Part shown: positions 1 through 10,847 of the stretch, in pieces | Layout of the letters: each line of letters opens with the position of its first letter | Numbering within the stretch: the first letter of the stretch is position 1 | DNA from: Pisaster brevispinus | Lineage: Eukaryota > Echinodermata > Asteroidea > Forcipulatida > Asteriidae | Assembly (NCBI GenBank): GCA_023634235.1 | Contig: JAMKCF010000087.1 | Span: forward strand, 186,001-250,000 | Length of the DNA: 64,000 nucleotides | Reading direction: 5' to 3' | Notes under the pieces: generated by a model | Told to the model about the DNA's origin: nothing | Databases searched by the model: none | Seen by the model: the letters and a program-made list of their open reading frames with translations, nothing else | Made by a program: the position numbers and the translations under genes

Positions 1-498
1 ATTGTCCAGGCAGAAGTCCCCCCCCCCCTCCCTTTATGATAATGTTAACCCCCCTTTGCCACAGGGAACTTTCAGGTGTAATCCAACACCTCCAAATGCA
101 TCGTCTGTAGACAACGCATCAGAGAATCGGACTCCTTCACCAACCATACCAGTGGTACCACCTATAGGACAGGGGGTCATGTCACCTGCACCACCACTAA
201 TCTAATCTATTAAATATCTTGCAAAGTTTGTGGTGTTCAATACGTAGGTGAAACGAGTACTACACTCAAGAGACGTTTCTACGGCTACAGATCCACAGTC
301 AACACCCATAAGCTGGATACACCCGTAGGACATCATTTCAATCTTCCTAATCACTCAATTTCTGACATGATTTTACAGGACATTGAGGCACTAGGAAACC
401 ACAGAGAAATTGTTCGTTTGAGTAGAGAGAAATTATGGATAAGATGTCTTCAGACCATTCAACCCCATGGTCTGAACATCCAAGAAGGAAATGACTAA
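1..498 (+). pseudogene. Penelope-like element, C-terminal part with GIY-YIG endonuclease domain (decayed)
   Basis: Reading frame 1 from 214 to the TAA at 496-498 encodes about 94 residues beginning ISCKVCGVQYVGET, then TTLKRRFYGY, a conserved H-F-N region (VGHHFNLPNHS) and an E-x-LWI segment. This is the GIY-YIG endonuclease layout that ends the ORF of Penelope-like retroelements, where the domain cuts target DNA for reverse transcription. The same frame upstream carries the Cys-rich linker (SKCIVCRQ, then HVTCTTTNLIY). The copy is dead: an in-frame TAA at 211-213 sits directly before the domain, and a frame change is needed near 80-90 (FRCN in frame 2, TSKCIVC in frame 1). The reverse transcriptase lies outside the window to the left. 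The 67-codon open stretch at 2-205 is mostly the wrong frame. The assignment to the family is firm; the precise clade is not determined. Confidence 0.8.
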
Positions 499-850
499 TA
501 ACTTGTTGTCTTTGCCTTCTCCTTTTTAACACAGATAAGCCCCCCCCCCAGTCTGCCTCATTCACCAATAAACTACTTTTCTCTCCCTCTCCCCATCATC
601 GATTTTGTACTTTGTGTTCCCCACCTCTTGTGGTCAACCAGCCCCTTCCCCCCATCCTCCTCCCTTTTGTTACCCTCCTTTCTGTTCAGCCTCCTGCTTT
701 CTCTGTGTATTTTCGTCTCCATCATCTATTTTCACTTGACTGCATTTGTTACACCAGTAAACATACCTGTCTATGTTTGTAGTCTTGTCATTTAGCCTTC
801 GAGAAAGACTCTGCTAGGGTCGAAACGTCAGGCCACTAACTCTTTTTTTT
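499..850 (+). mobile_element. 3' untranslated end of the Penelope-like element
   Basis: Pyrimidine-rich sequence follows the stop codon and leads to the motif agggtcgaaacgtcagg at 816-832. A motif of this kind is common near the 3' end of such elements in marine invertebrates (recalled, not searched). The T-rich stretch at 842-866 marks the probable end, because the 48-bp satellite starts right after it. Confidence 0.55.
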
Positions 851-869
851 GTTTTGCTTTTTTTTATAG

Positions 870-2040
870 ATTGTTTAAAGTACAGGAATAGCAAACTGTA
901 TTAAACCAAGCATGACGAATGATTCGGGTACAGAAATTCAGAGCAAATTGTCTTTATGCTAGTAGATTGTGTTAAGAACAAGAATAGCAAACTGTCTTAA
1001 ACCAAGCACAAAGAATGATTTGGTTACAAAAATAAGAAACTGTCTGAAACTATACTAGTAGATTGTGTCGAATACAGGAATAGCAAACTGTCTTAAACCA
1101 AGCGTGAAGAATGGTTTGGGTAAAGGGACAGCAAACCGTCTTAAACTATACTAGTAGATTGTGTCAATTACAGGAATAGAAAACTGTCTTAAACCAAGTG
1201 CAAAGATTGGTTCAGGTTTGAGAACAGCAAACTGTCTTAATATATGCTAGTAGATGTGTAAGGTACAGGAATAGCAAACTGTCTTAAACTAAGCGATAAA
1301 AATGATTGGAGAACAGGAATAGCGGAGTGTCTAAACTCTTCTAGTAGATTGTATAAAGTACAGCATGAGCAAACTGTCTTAAACCAAGCGCGAAGATTGA
1401 TTCAGGTAAAGGAATAGCAAACTGTCTTAAACTATGCTAGTAGATTGTGTCAGGTACGGGAATAGCAAACAGTCTCAAGCCAAGCCCAAAGAAAGGTTCT
1501 GGTACAAGGATGGCAAACTGTCGTAATCTATGCTGGTAGATTGTGTAAGGTACAAAAATAGCAAACTGTCTGAAATTGTGGTAGTAAATTGTGTCTTGTA
1601 CAGGAAAAGCAAACTATCTTAAACTGTGCTATTAAAGTGTGTCTGGTACAGGAATAGCAAACTAGTAGATTTATGTCAGGTACAGGAAAAGCAAAATGTC
1701 TCAAACTAAGTGCGAAAAATTATTTGGGAGCAAAAAAAGGCTTAAACTATAATAGTAGATTGTGTCAGGTAAAGGTCAAGCAAAGTTTCTTAAACCAAGC
1801 GTGAAGAATGATTCGAGTACAGGAATAGCAAACTGTTCTTAACTAGGCTAGTATATTGTGTCAATTACAGGAATAGCAAACTGTTAAACCAAGCTCAAAG
1901 AATGGTTCAGGTACAAGGATGGTAATCTGTCTTAATCTATGCTAGTAGATTGTGAAAGGTACAGGAATAGCAAACTGTCTTAAACTAAGCACAAAGATTG
2001 ATTCGGATACAGGAATAGCAAACTGTCTTAAAAGATGCTG
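870..2040 (+). repeat. 48-bp tandem satellite, left block (alternating monomer types)
   Basis: The core gaatagcaaactgtcttaaa recurs every 45-50 bp for about 1.17 kb. Two monomer types alternate. One continues 'accaagcgcaaagaatgatt', the other 'ctatgctagtagattgtgt'. The higher-order unit is therefore about 96 bp. Copies are diverged, with many single-base changes and small gaps. The same core, in the same orientation, builds the block at 34850-35745. No open frame of note is present. Confidence 0.9.
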
Positions 2041-2429
2041 CTGTTTTCAGGGCTCCTTCAAAAATTAACCCTTGTGATGATATTTCAACTCTTAAACTCT
2101 TCAAAAGACAATGTTTTCTAGTCCCTTATAACTTGCCACCTAAATGATTATTGAACTTTCAAAACATTCACCAGTCGTTGCTATTCTGTCTTTGGTCTTC
2201 TTTGAGGCTCGTGCTGTCGAATCCATCAAAATTTAACCGATGTAATGATTTGTCAACATTAAAAATGTTCACAAGCCAATGTTAGAAAGTCTTATCATTT
2301 TCTCTCAACATTATGTTGTCCTGGCCTTATAACTTTCCACCATTAAGACCGTTCCATTCTCAAAGAAGGCCAAGCCAATGTTGTGCTGTCTTTTCTTTTC
2401 TTTTAGGTTCAGGTTGCCTAGTCCCTCAA

Positions 2430-4101
2430 CAATAATAATAATAACAACATGCATTTATATAGCACTTAATACAGGGTTTCTAAGCGCTGAAACATAAAAG
2501 TAATTAAATACACTATAAAAGACCATTAAGTGAACGTTAATTTTTTTTTACAATTTTAAGTGGGATGAAATAGCTGAAACTGTAACAGCTTAGGTGGATC
2601 TAAATAAGTGAGTTTTGAGAGCAGTCTTAAATGAGTCCAGTGTAGTGGAGGCACGGATGTGGACGGGAAGGTTGTTCCAGAGAGTGGGTGTGGCAATTGA
2701 GAAGGCGCATTTTCCGTAGCGAGTGCGGGGGAAAGGACCAGTTTTGAATTCCAGGTGGGCAGTAGACGATGAACGGAGAACACGAGACGTAGGTTGCTTT
2801 TTGGGAATGAGTAATTCTGAGATATATTTAGGAGCTAGGCCATGTCTAACTTTGTATGCAAGAGTAAGAACTTTGAATTGGATCCTTTGAGATACAGGGA
2901 GCTAGTGTAAGGAGTGCAGAATGGGAAACTAGACGGGCTGCTGAGTTCTGTATTCATTGGAGGGGAGCAATGTGGGATTGAGGAAGGTTGATGTAGAGAC
3001 TGTTACAGTAATCAAGGTGAGAAGTAGTGAAAGCATGAACCAGTCGTTCAGTGGTACTTTGGTCTAAGTAGCGTCTAAGCTTTCCGATCTTGTGGATCCC
3101 ATAGGCAGAAGAACGACACGTGTTCTTGATGTGTTGTAGGGTTAATTGGTGATCAAGGGTGACTCCAAGATCTCTAACTGTCTTTGATGGGATGATGTTG
3201 TCGTGGACTACGGAGATGAGTGCAATAGGTTGTGATGTTCGGAACTGTGAGGTGACTTGGAGTACTTCAGTCTTAGATGAATTAAGCTGCAGACCTTTGT
3301 GGCTTGACCATGTCTGAATATCAGCAACACAGTCTGATAGCTGCTTCATAGACTCAGTGTGCTCACTCTGCTTGAGTATGACGTAAAGCTGTGTATCGTC
3401 AGCGTATACTGTGTGATGAACACCTTGATGTGCTTTGATGATGCCACCTAAAGGGCCAGTGTAAAGGATGAATTCCAGCGGTCCCATGACCGATCCTTGT
3501 GGATCTCCAGACGATAGTGGAGATGGTCTTGAGAAGGAGTCATTCACCTTTACAACTTGAGTCCATCCTTCAAAATACGAGCTGAGTAGCTGGAGAGCCA
3601 GACCATCTATGCCGTATGACCGCTTGAGCCTCTCCAAGGCAACTGTGTGATTAATAGTGTCGAATGCCGATGAGTAGTCTAAAAGGACAACAATAGCTTC
3701 GAAGCCTCTATCAATTGCGAGAAGGAGGTCGTTGCAGACTCGAACAAGTGCTGTTTCCGTAGAGTGAAATTTACGATAGGCTGATTGCATTTCTGGTAGG
3801 AGTCCATGTTGTTCAAGATAAACTCGCAGTTGGGCAGAGACAATTTTCTCGAGAACCTTCCCCAGAAACGAGATGTTAGAAATCGGCCTATAGTCGAGAA
3901 AATATTGCGATCAAGGTGAGGTTTCTTCAGCACAGGAATCACGTGTGATAATTTGAAGGATCCTGGAAAAGAGCCAGATGACAGTGACAAGTTCATGATG
4001 TGTGTGATTGTAGGAAGGAGTTCGTCGAGACAAGCCTTCAAGAGCCAGGTTGGGATGGGGTCAAGGTTGCATGACTTTGATGCACACTGTCCGATAACTT
4101 T
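2430..4101 (-). mobile_element. CR1/L2-type LINE, 5'-truncated
   Basis: A minus-strand non-LTR retrotransposon is inserted into the array. The array sequence breaks off after 'agtccctcaa' and resumes at 4102 with 'cctcaattaagcgctctaat', which matches uninterrupted paralogous array sequence. CCTCAA at 2424-2429 and 4102-4107 is a likely target-site duplication. The element's 3' end lies at left and carries a (TAT)n-like tail and an 'agtgctatataaatgc' motif (on the minus strand), typical of L2-like tails in aquatic animals. Confidence 0.85.
2590..4101 (-). pseudogene. CR1/L2-type LINE reverse transcriptase, frame-broken
   Basis: The minus-strand product starts with SKSCNLDPIPTWLLK, the usual segment just before the polymerase core. 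It continues with SAYRKFHSTETALVRVCNDL, LLDYSSAFDTINH, a changed PQGS-x-x-GP motif (DPQGSVMGPLEF) and the catalytic VYADDTQL. The C-terminal tail ends KCAFSIATPTLWNNLP, FKTALKTHLFRST, with the stop at 2590-2592. Reverse transcriptase copies element RNA at the nicked target. The N-terminal endonuclease is missing through 5' truncation. A frameshift near 3900 and a stop at about 2954 break the frame, so it cannot act. The main open stretches are 3679-4107 and 2954-3790. Clade assignment rests on the HSTETAL block and the C-terminal LWN-LP...FK..LKTHLF pattern. Confidence 0.85.
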
Positions 4102-4660
4102 CCTCAATTAAGCGCTCTAATGATTTTCAACTCTTAAATTGTTCACAACACAATGTTTTGCCATCTTTTCAGTTTTTTTCAAACCCTATTTGTCCAGTCC
4201 CTCATAACTTAGCATCTTATTGATAGTTCAACTCTCAAAATATTCACAAGCTGATGTTGTACTGTCTTTGTTAATTTTTTTAGGCCCTTGTTATGTAGTC
4301 CCTCCAAATATAAGAGATGCAAATATATTTCAACTCTAAATTGTCCACGAGCCAATATTGTGCTGTCTCATCTCATTTTCTCTGAACCTAATTTTGTTCA
4401 GTCTCTCATAACTTGCAACCTAAATGATTGTTGAACTTAAATTACTTTTTGATCAATGATATGCTGTCTTTGGTTTTCTTTGAGGCTCTAGTTCCTCAAA
4501 AATTAAGCACTCCAATGATTTTCAACTATTAAATTGTTCATGAGCCAGTGTTGTGCCGTCTCAGCATTGTCAAACATGATGACATTTGATAAACGTTTAC
4601 GACAGTCTGCCTTTTTCTGTGTGCAATTTGCTCACTGATGATATTTCAAATCTCAAATTG

Positions 4661-4774
4661 AAGAGAAGTATCCAAGATGGATTGTCATCAGAAGTTGCTT
4701 CTATGTAAGTTTGCTTGGAATGTCATTTTGTGGATGGCTATTCATTGCCCCTTTCTCTTTGAAGGTATGTAGAA
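4661..4774 (+). pseudogene. Exon-like cassette remnant, first recognisable copy
   Basis: The 3' two thirds match the cassette ('aagagaagtatccaagatgg', then 'ttggaatgtcattttgtgga') and the donor is intact (gaag|gtatgtag). The normal tttgcag acceptor has been replaced by intron monomer sequence, so this copy probably cannot be used as an exon. Confidence 0.5.
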
Positions 4775-5398
4775 AAATGTAAATTCTCCTTTAATAGTTT
4801 TGTAACCCTGTGCAATGTTTTTCAACTCTCTAATTGTTTACAAAATAATATTGTGACATCTCTTCCATTTCTCGAAACCTCAAGGTGTCCAGTTCCTCAT
4901 AGTTTGGCACCTTAATGATTATTCAACTCTCAAATTATTCCAGAGCTGATGTTGTGCTGTCTTTGGTTTTCTTTGAGGCTCCTGTTGTCTAGTCTCTCAA
5001 AAACTTAACAATCTTGTGGTATTTCAAATTTCAAATTGTTCCCCCACTGTGATGATTATTGATAACATGTTTAAGAACATATGTATTATTTTGTTTGCAA
5101 AAAATATACCAGTCATAATCTTTAAATTTCCGAACAGCTGATGTTGTGCAGTCTTTTCAATTTCCCCAAAAATATCTCTCCAGTCCATCAAAACTTGTTA
5201 CTCTAATATTTATCAGCTCTCAAATTATTTCAGAGCTTATGCTGTGCTGTATTTGGTTTTCTTATTGTCTATTTGGCAAAGTAATGTTTTTCAACCTTCA
5301 AATTGTTCATGTGCCAGTGTTGTACTGCTACTTAAGTTTTGCCCAAGCACAATTTTAGATGAAGTGTGTAGGACAGAGTGTCTTATTTCTTTTTGCAG

Positions 5399-5526
5399 AT
5401 TATTCACTAAATCAAGAGAAGTATCCAGCATTGACAAAGCCTCTTTCATCAGAAGATGTTCCTATCAAGGTCACCTTGGAATTTTAATTTGTTTGATGAC
5501 TTTGCATCACTCCCTCATTTTCTGAG
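5399..5526 (+). pseudogene. Exon-like cassette, type A, 128 nt, splice sites intact
   Basis: Acceptor tttttgcag and donor gag|gtgagt flank the copy. In the type-A frame (two bases completing a codon, then YSLNQEKYPALTKPLSSEDV) one extra base around 5487-5495 brings a stop within the exon. Frame 3 is open for almost the whole exon and stops at its last codon. Confidence 0.5.
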
Positions 5527-6510
5527 GTGAGTTGAAAAATGTCATTTCTATTTAGTTCTTTATCCCTGCACACTGATTTTCAACTCTTTAATTGTTCGTT
5601 GTGACGTCTCTTCTAATTCTCGGAGCCTCATGTTGTCGTGTCCCTCACAATTTGGCACTTTTGTGATTTTTCAACTCTCAAATTATTCACAAGCCAATGT
5701 TGGGCTATCCTTGGTTTTATTTAGACTCTTATTGTGTAACCCCTCCAAATATAAGAAATGTAAAGATATTTCAACTCTAAATTGTTCACGAGCCAATCTT
5801 GTGCCAATTCGTTTCATTTTCTCTGAACCTCATTTTGTTTGGTCCTTATAACATGCCACCTAAATGATTGTTGAACTTTAAAATTACTTTTGAGTCGATG
5901 TACTGTCTTTAGTTTTTTCAGGCTGTTGTTGTGTAGTCCCTCAAAATGTTTTAAAATTATGATATTTGAACTCTAAAATTGTTCATGAGCAAATGTTGTG
6001 CTGTTTCATCATTTCTTCTGCACCTCATGTTGTCCTGTCCCTTGTAACTTACCTCCTAAATGATTGTTAAACTTTTAAATTATTGACCAGCTGATGTTTA
6101 GCTGTCTTTGGTTTTCTTTGAGGCTCTTATTGTGTAGTCCCTCAAAATCTTAGAGATGTAGTGACATTTTTACTCGTCATTTGTTCACGAGCCAATATTG
6201 AGTCGTCTCATCATTTTTCTCTGAATCGCATGTTGTCCTGTCTCTCATAACTTGGCACCTAAATGATTATTAAACTTTCAAATTATTCACGAGCCAATAA
6301 TTTTTTCTGACTTTGATTTTCTTTGAGGCTCCTTTTGTCAAGTCCCTAAAAAATAAGCCGATGTGAAGATATTTCAACTCTGAAGATGTTGAAAAGCCAT
6401 TGTTGTGACGTCTCTTCAATCTTTCAGCTCCTCATATTGCCGTCTTGTCATTTTCTTCAAAAACAATTTAATAAATGTTTACAACAGAGTGTGTGTTATT
6501 TTGTTTGCAG

Positions 6511-6637
6511 ATTATTCATTGAGTCCAAAGAAGTAACCATCATTGACAAAGCTTCTTTCAAAGAGAAGATGTTCCTATCCAGGTCAACTGAGAACATCAT
6601 TTTTGGATGACTATGCATCACTCCCTCTTTTCCTGAG
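6511..6637 (+). pseudogene. Exon-like cassette, 'KEV' variant, 127 nt, splice sites intact
   Basis: Acceptor tttgtttgcag and donor gag|gtatgt are intact. The variant carries 'aaagaagtaaccatcattga', which creates an early TAA in the type-A frame. Frame 3 reads LFIESKEVTIIDKASFKEKM and then stops. It is nearly identical to the copies at 32215 and 33136. Confidence 0.5.
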
Positions 6638-7043
6638 GTATGTTGATTTTGTTATTTCTTCGTAGTTCTTTATGCCTGTGCATGGATTTTCATCTCTTTA
6701 ATTGTCTGCGAAACAATGATGTGCTGTCTTTTTAACTTCTTGGAACCCCATGTTGTCCAGTCCCTCGTAACTTAGCATCTTTGAGGGTTTTCCATCAAGT
6801 CCATCAAATATTAACCGATGTGATGATTGGTCATTTATAAAATTATAAAATAAATGATGTTTCTTCATTTTCTCTGACCATTATGTTGTCCTGTCCCTCA
6901 CAACTTGTCCAGTCCTTCATAACTTGTTGCTCTTGTATTTATCAGCTCTCAAATTACTCACATGCCATTGTTGTACTGCTTCTTAAATTTTGCCCAAGCA
7001 CAATTTTAGATAGTGTTTATGACAGTGTGTCTGTTTTTTGGAG

Positions 7044-7155
7044 ATTATTCACTGGTTGAAGAGAGCATTCATCATGAGCAAAGAAATGCTTCTATCAAGG
7101 CCAAGTTGGAGTGTCATGTTTGGGATGACTATGCAGCACTGCCTCCTCTTCTAGG
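7044..7155 (+). CDS. Exon-like cassette, type B, 112 nt, open frame kept
   Basis: A shorter cassette class preceded by ttttttggag and followed by gg|gtttgtt. In the type-A/B frame it is open throughout: YSLVEESIHHEQRNASIKAK, then LECHVWDDYAALPPLLG. Both junction codons are split (two bases at each end). Compared with type A it lacks five codons in the middle but shares the LECHVWD core. It follows 0.4 kb after a KEV copy, as at 32215/32757 and 33136/33783. No domain family is recognised. Whether it is translated is unknown. Confidence 0.4.
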
Positions 7156-7756
7156 GTTTGTTAAGAAATGTCAATTCTTTTAAGTTTAAGCAACCCTCAT
7201 TGCTGTGTCTACATGAAATTTTTTTATGAGGCAATGATGTGTCGTCTCATCATTTTCTCTGAACCTCGTGTTTTCCTGTCCCTCATAACTTGCCCTCCTA
7301 ATAATGGTCATTTCTCCTCAGTTGTTTAGCCCTGTGCATTGATTTTAAACTCTTAAATTGCCAACAAAACAATGGAACCCCATGTTGTCTAGTCCCTCAT
7401 AACTTAGCACCTTAATCATTGTTCAACTTTTAAATTATACACAAGCCAATGTTGTGCTGTCTTTGGATTTTTTAAAGCTTTTGTTGTGTAGTACCTCAAA
7501 ATCTTAGAGATGTAAGTATATTTCAACTCTAAATTAGTTCCGGAGCCAACGTTGTGCCATCTTATCATTTTCTCTGAATCTGCTGCTGTCGTGTCCCTCA
7601 CAACTTGCACCTTATTGATGGTCATTTCTTATTAGTTGTCTAGCTCTGTGAATTGATTTTCAACTCATGAAACAATGTTGTGACGATTCTTTAATTTCTT
7701 CAAGCAGTGTGACATTTGATAAATATTTACAAAAGTGTGTTTTATTTTGTTTGCAG

Positions 7757-7873
7757 ATTATTCAGTGATTCAAAAGTAGTGTCCAAGGTTCTTTCTTCAG
7801 AAGATGCTTTTGTCAAGGTCAACTGGGAATGCTATTTTGGGGATTACTATGCATCACTCCTTCCTTCTCTGAG
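7757..7873 (+). pseudogene. Exon-like cassette, 117-nt deletion variant
   Basis: Acceptor tttgtttgcag and donor gag|gtataa are kept. A 10-base deletion after 'aaaagtagtgtccaaggttc' joins frame 3 to the type-A frame, giving an open read LFSDSKVVSKVLSSEDAFVK and then VNWECYFGDYYASLLPSLR. The matching copies are at 24393 and 25677. Confidence 0.45.
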
Positions 7874-8289
7874 GTATAATGAAACATTTAATTTCTCCTT
7901 AGTTCTTAAACCAAGCGCAATGATTTTCATCTCTTAAATTGTTCAAGAGCCAATGTCATTCCATCTCATCATTTTCTCTGAAGATATGTGATGATATTTC
8001 AACTCTTACATTGTTTGCGAGCCAATATTGTGTCATCTTATCATTTTTTTTCTAAATCGTATGTCGCTTGTCGCTCATAAATTTCTACCGAAATGATTAT
8101 TGAACTTTCAAATTATTCACGAGTCGTTGTTGTGCTCTCTTGGATTTTCTTTGAGACTCACATTGTTCAGTCCCTCAAAATGTAAACGCTCTAGTGTTTT
8201 TCTAATTCTTAAATTTGTTCTGGAGCCACTGTTGTGATGTTTCATAATTTTTTTCAAGCATAATGACATTTGAAGAAACCTTAACAACT

Positions 8290-8552
8290 ATAATAATAAT
8301 AAAAATACAAGGCATTTATATGGCGCTCTACAAAGAACACAGCGCCTCACAATCAACATCAAATTAAATTCAAAAACATAAAGAAAATGCATTAAAACAA
8401 ACATATCATAAGCTGGGAAATAGGTGAGTTTTAAGTTGGCGCTTGAAGGTCGTAGTAGATGCCACTTCCCTGATAGCACACGGCAGCTCGTTCCACAATC
8501 TGGGGGCAACAACAGAGAATGAATTGTCCCTAGCCTTCCTTTTGGAGCGCGG
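8290..8552 (-). mobile_element. Short L2-type LINE 3' end with 7-bp target duplication
   Basis: AACAACT occurs at 8283-8289 and 8553-8559, flanking 263 bp that are absent from the paralogous stretch at about 24895-24925, which is therefore an empty site. The minus strand encodes the LINE C-terminus (SFSVVAPRLWNELPCAIREV, FKRQLKTHLFP), ending at a TGA at 8406-8408. It then has a 3' tail with 'agagcgccatataaatgcc' and (TAT)n. This is a strongly 5'-truncated insertion. Confidence 0.85.
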
Positions 8553-8581
8553 AACAACTGTGAATCTTATTTTGTTTGCAG

Positions 8582-8708
8582 ATAATTTACTGATTCAAGA
8601 TAAGTATCCATCATAGACAAAGCTTCTTTCATCAGAAGATGCTTCTATGTAGGTCAACTTGGAATGTCATGTTTTAGATGGCTATGCATCATTCCCTCCT
8701 TCTCTTAG
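8582..8708 (+). pseudogene. Exon-like cassette, type A, 127 nt, amber at the Trp codon
   Basis: Acceptor tttgtttgcag and donor tag|gtataa flank the copy. In the type-A frame the conserved TGG (P-S-W-T) is TAG. The paralogue at 24932 has the same change, so it predates the block duplication. Confidence 0.5.
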
Positions 8709-8884
8709 GTATAAAGAAAAATTTCATTTCTCCTTAGTTCTTAAACCTTATAATTCTTAAAATGTTTATGAGCAAGTGATGTGCCGTCTCTTCAACTTTT
8801 CTGAACCTCATGTTGTCCTGTCCCTCACAATATCTCACCTTAATGATTGTTCAACTTTCAAATTATTCACAAGCCGTTATTTTT

Positions 8885-10469
8885 AGGTGTTCGGGCATTC
8901 AGCCCGGAACACCTCTTATTTTTTTTCGTTTTTTCTTCTTCTTAATACTTCTTCTTCTTCTTCTTCTCAGCGTCCCTTGTCCGCTAACAAAAACACCCTT
9001 TCCGAGCTCATATGAACCTGAAACTTCACATATAGTTAGATATTTATTAGGAAATGAAACCGCTTCAGTTACGTCATGATGACGTCATCAGGTGTTGAGT
9101 TACGTTAAATCAAAGTTTAATATTTGGAAAAATCATAACTCCAAAACTACACAATGGATTTTTACAATCTATACATCATCGGATAGGCCTGGTATGACTC
9201 TAAAAAGGCTACACTGAACGCGACCTCATTTGACCTTGACTTCCGGTTCAAACCGGAAGTTGAATATTTAAAAAATTCAAATCTCAAAAACTACTGATCA
9301 TTTCATCACAATTTTTAAATCAAATTGTAGATCTGTGATCCTTCCGAAACTTTTGCACAGAAATGATGCCAATATGACCTTAACTTCTAGTCCTAAATGG
9401 GTGTTACAGCCAAAGTGAGTATTAACCACAGTTAATTTGTGTATGGAGAAAAGCGCTGTAACTGACTGTCCGCTCCATTATTCATAAGGTTCAAAGTCCA
9501 CGAAGCCTGTGCGTATAGTCCCACACAACGGAAATGTATCATTGCGTTGCTTATTCTTGTACGTTGTAACAACACGTGTCCCGCACATAAAAAACTCAAA
9601 CTCATTCAAAGTTCAGTGTGAATTTAGTTCTGCTGTGCTCGTCTGATGGCTTAATGGAAAACAAGGAATAAAAGAGGAGGTTTTACTGAGATGTCCACCT
9701 GCTTTAGGGATTTGTATGACTTTGACTAAATGACAAAAACTTCAACTGAAAAAGAACGACATTGGTTTGTTTCTCATCAAACACCGAGAACCACGTCACG
9801 TCGATCGACATGACCATGCCTGCCAAAGGCGCTCGAGGCCCTCTGAGTATGCCCTTCAGACACGGTGATTAAAATGGTAAGCTTTATTTCAAAATCACCG
9901 TTAAACAGAGGGGGCATTCCTTTTTTTTCTACAATAATGTTGATATGTTTCATCCATGAACTTGCCTAGTTTTGTTTTGTTTTGTTTTTTTACTTTCAAA
10001 AATCATTATTTTGTCATGGTTTAATTTTCAACTTTCTGATTGAATTGATGCTAATCCCCGCTCAGGTATATTATGAACATGTACTGTGTATGGAAAAAAA
10101 CATAACTCGTGAACCAAAAAGTGTGCAACTTTTTTGGAGTTGATTTTAACGATGTTGTAGTCTGATAAGGGTCTGGTTAAAACAAAATAAGATTTAAGAG
10201 CGCCATCTGGCGGCAGGTTAAAACAGTTCAAAATACAGTTTTAATAGAAGCCTTTTGCAGAGTTTTTATAGTTGTTTCAACATGGGCTACACATACTTCA
10301 CAAAAATGAATATGTTGGTGACCTTGTCTTGACCTTTTAACCTGTCTAATCTGGAAGTTCTGTAAAACGCTTTAAAAACATTATTTAATAGCTATTCATT
10401 CTGTTTTCACAATAACAAACAGCACAGCTCACGATCACTCCAGTAAGCTTTACTTGAATCCGAACACCT
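8885..10469. mobile_element. Non-autonomous inverted-repeat DNA element, about 1.6 kb
   Basis: The array is interrupted between 'cacaagccgttattttt' and 'caaatttgttatc'. The ends are inverted repeats: AGGTGTTCGG at 8885-8894 and CCGAACACCT at 10460-10469, extended by ATTCA after a 2-base gap. Just inside the left end, 8885-8914 forms a hairpin (aggtgttcgggc / gcccggaacacct). The interior has CTT microsatellite, 'gtcatgatgacgtcatcagg' and no transposase. No clear target-site duplication is seen, so the superfamily is left open. Confidence 0.55.
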
Positions 10470-10665
10470 CAAATTTGTTATCAAACAAATTCTTATGTCT
10501 AGTCTATTTTTGGTTTTCTTTTAGGCTATTATATTGTTTATTCACTACAAAATCATAGAGATTTAATGAAAATTCAACTCTTAATTTGTTCTTGAGCCAA
10601 TGTTGTGCCATCTCATCATTTTTTTTCAAGCATAATGACATTTGATTTGATTATTTTTTGTGCAG

Positions 10666-10763
10666 ATTGTTCACTGATTCAAGAGAAGAAGATACTTCTA
10701 TCTAGGTCAATTTTGAATGTCATGTTTTTGGATGGCTATGCTTGGCTCCCTCCTTTTCCTGAG
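10666..10763 (+). pseudogene. Exon-like cassette, 98-nt deletion variant
   Basis: Acceptor tttgtgcag and donor gag|gtttgt are kept. About 29 bases are missing after 'ttcaagagaaga' relative to its paralogue at 26214, and an in-frame TAG follows 'cttctatc'. Confidence 0.45.
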
Positions 10764-10847
10764 GTTTGTTGACAAATTTCATTTCTCCTTAGTTCTGTAA
10801 CCATATGCAATGATTTTAAATTCTTTAATTGTTCACAAAATAATCAT

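Noticed and set aside
2..205. 67-codon frame at the left edge
   Set aside because: Mostly out of frame with the Penelope-like coding sequence, which is in frame 1 over most of this stretch.
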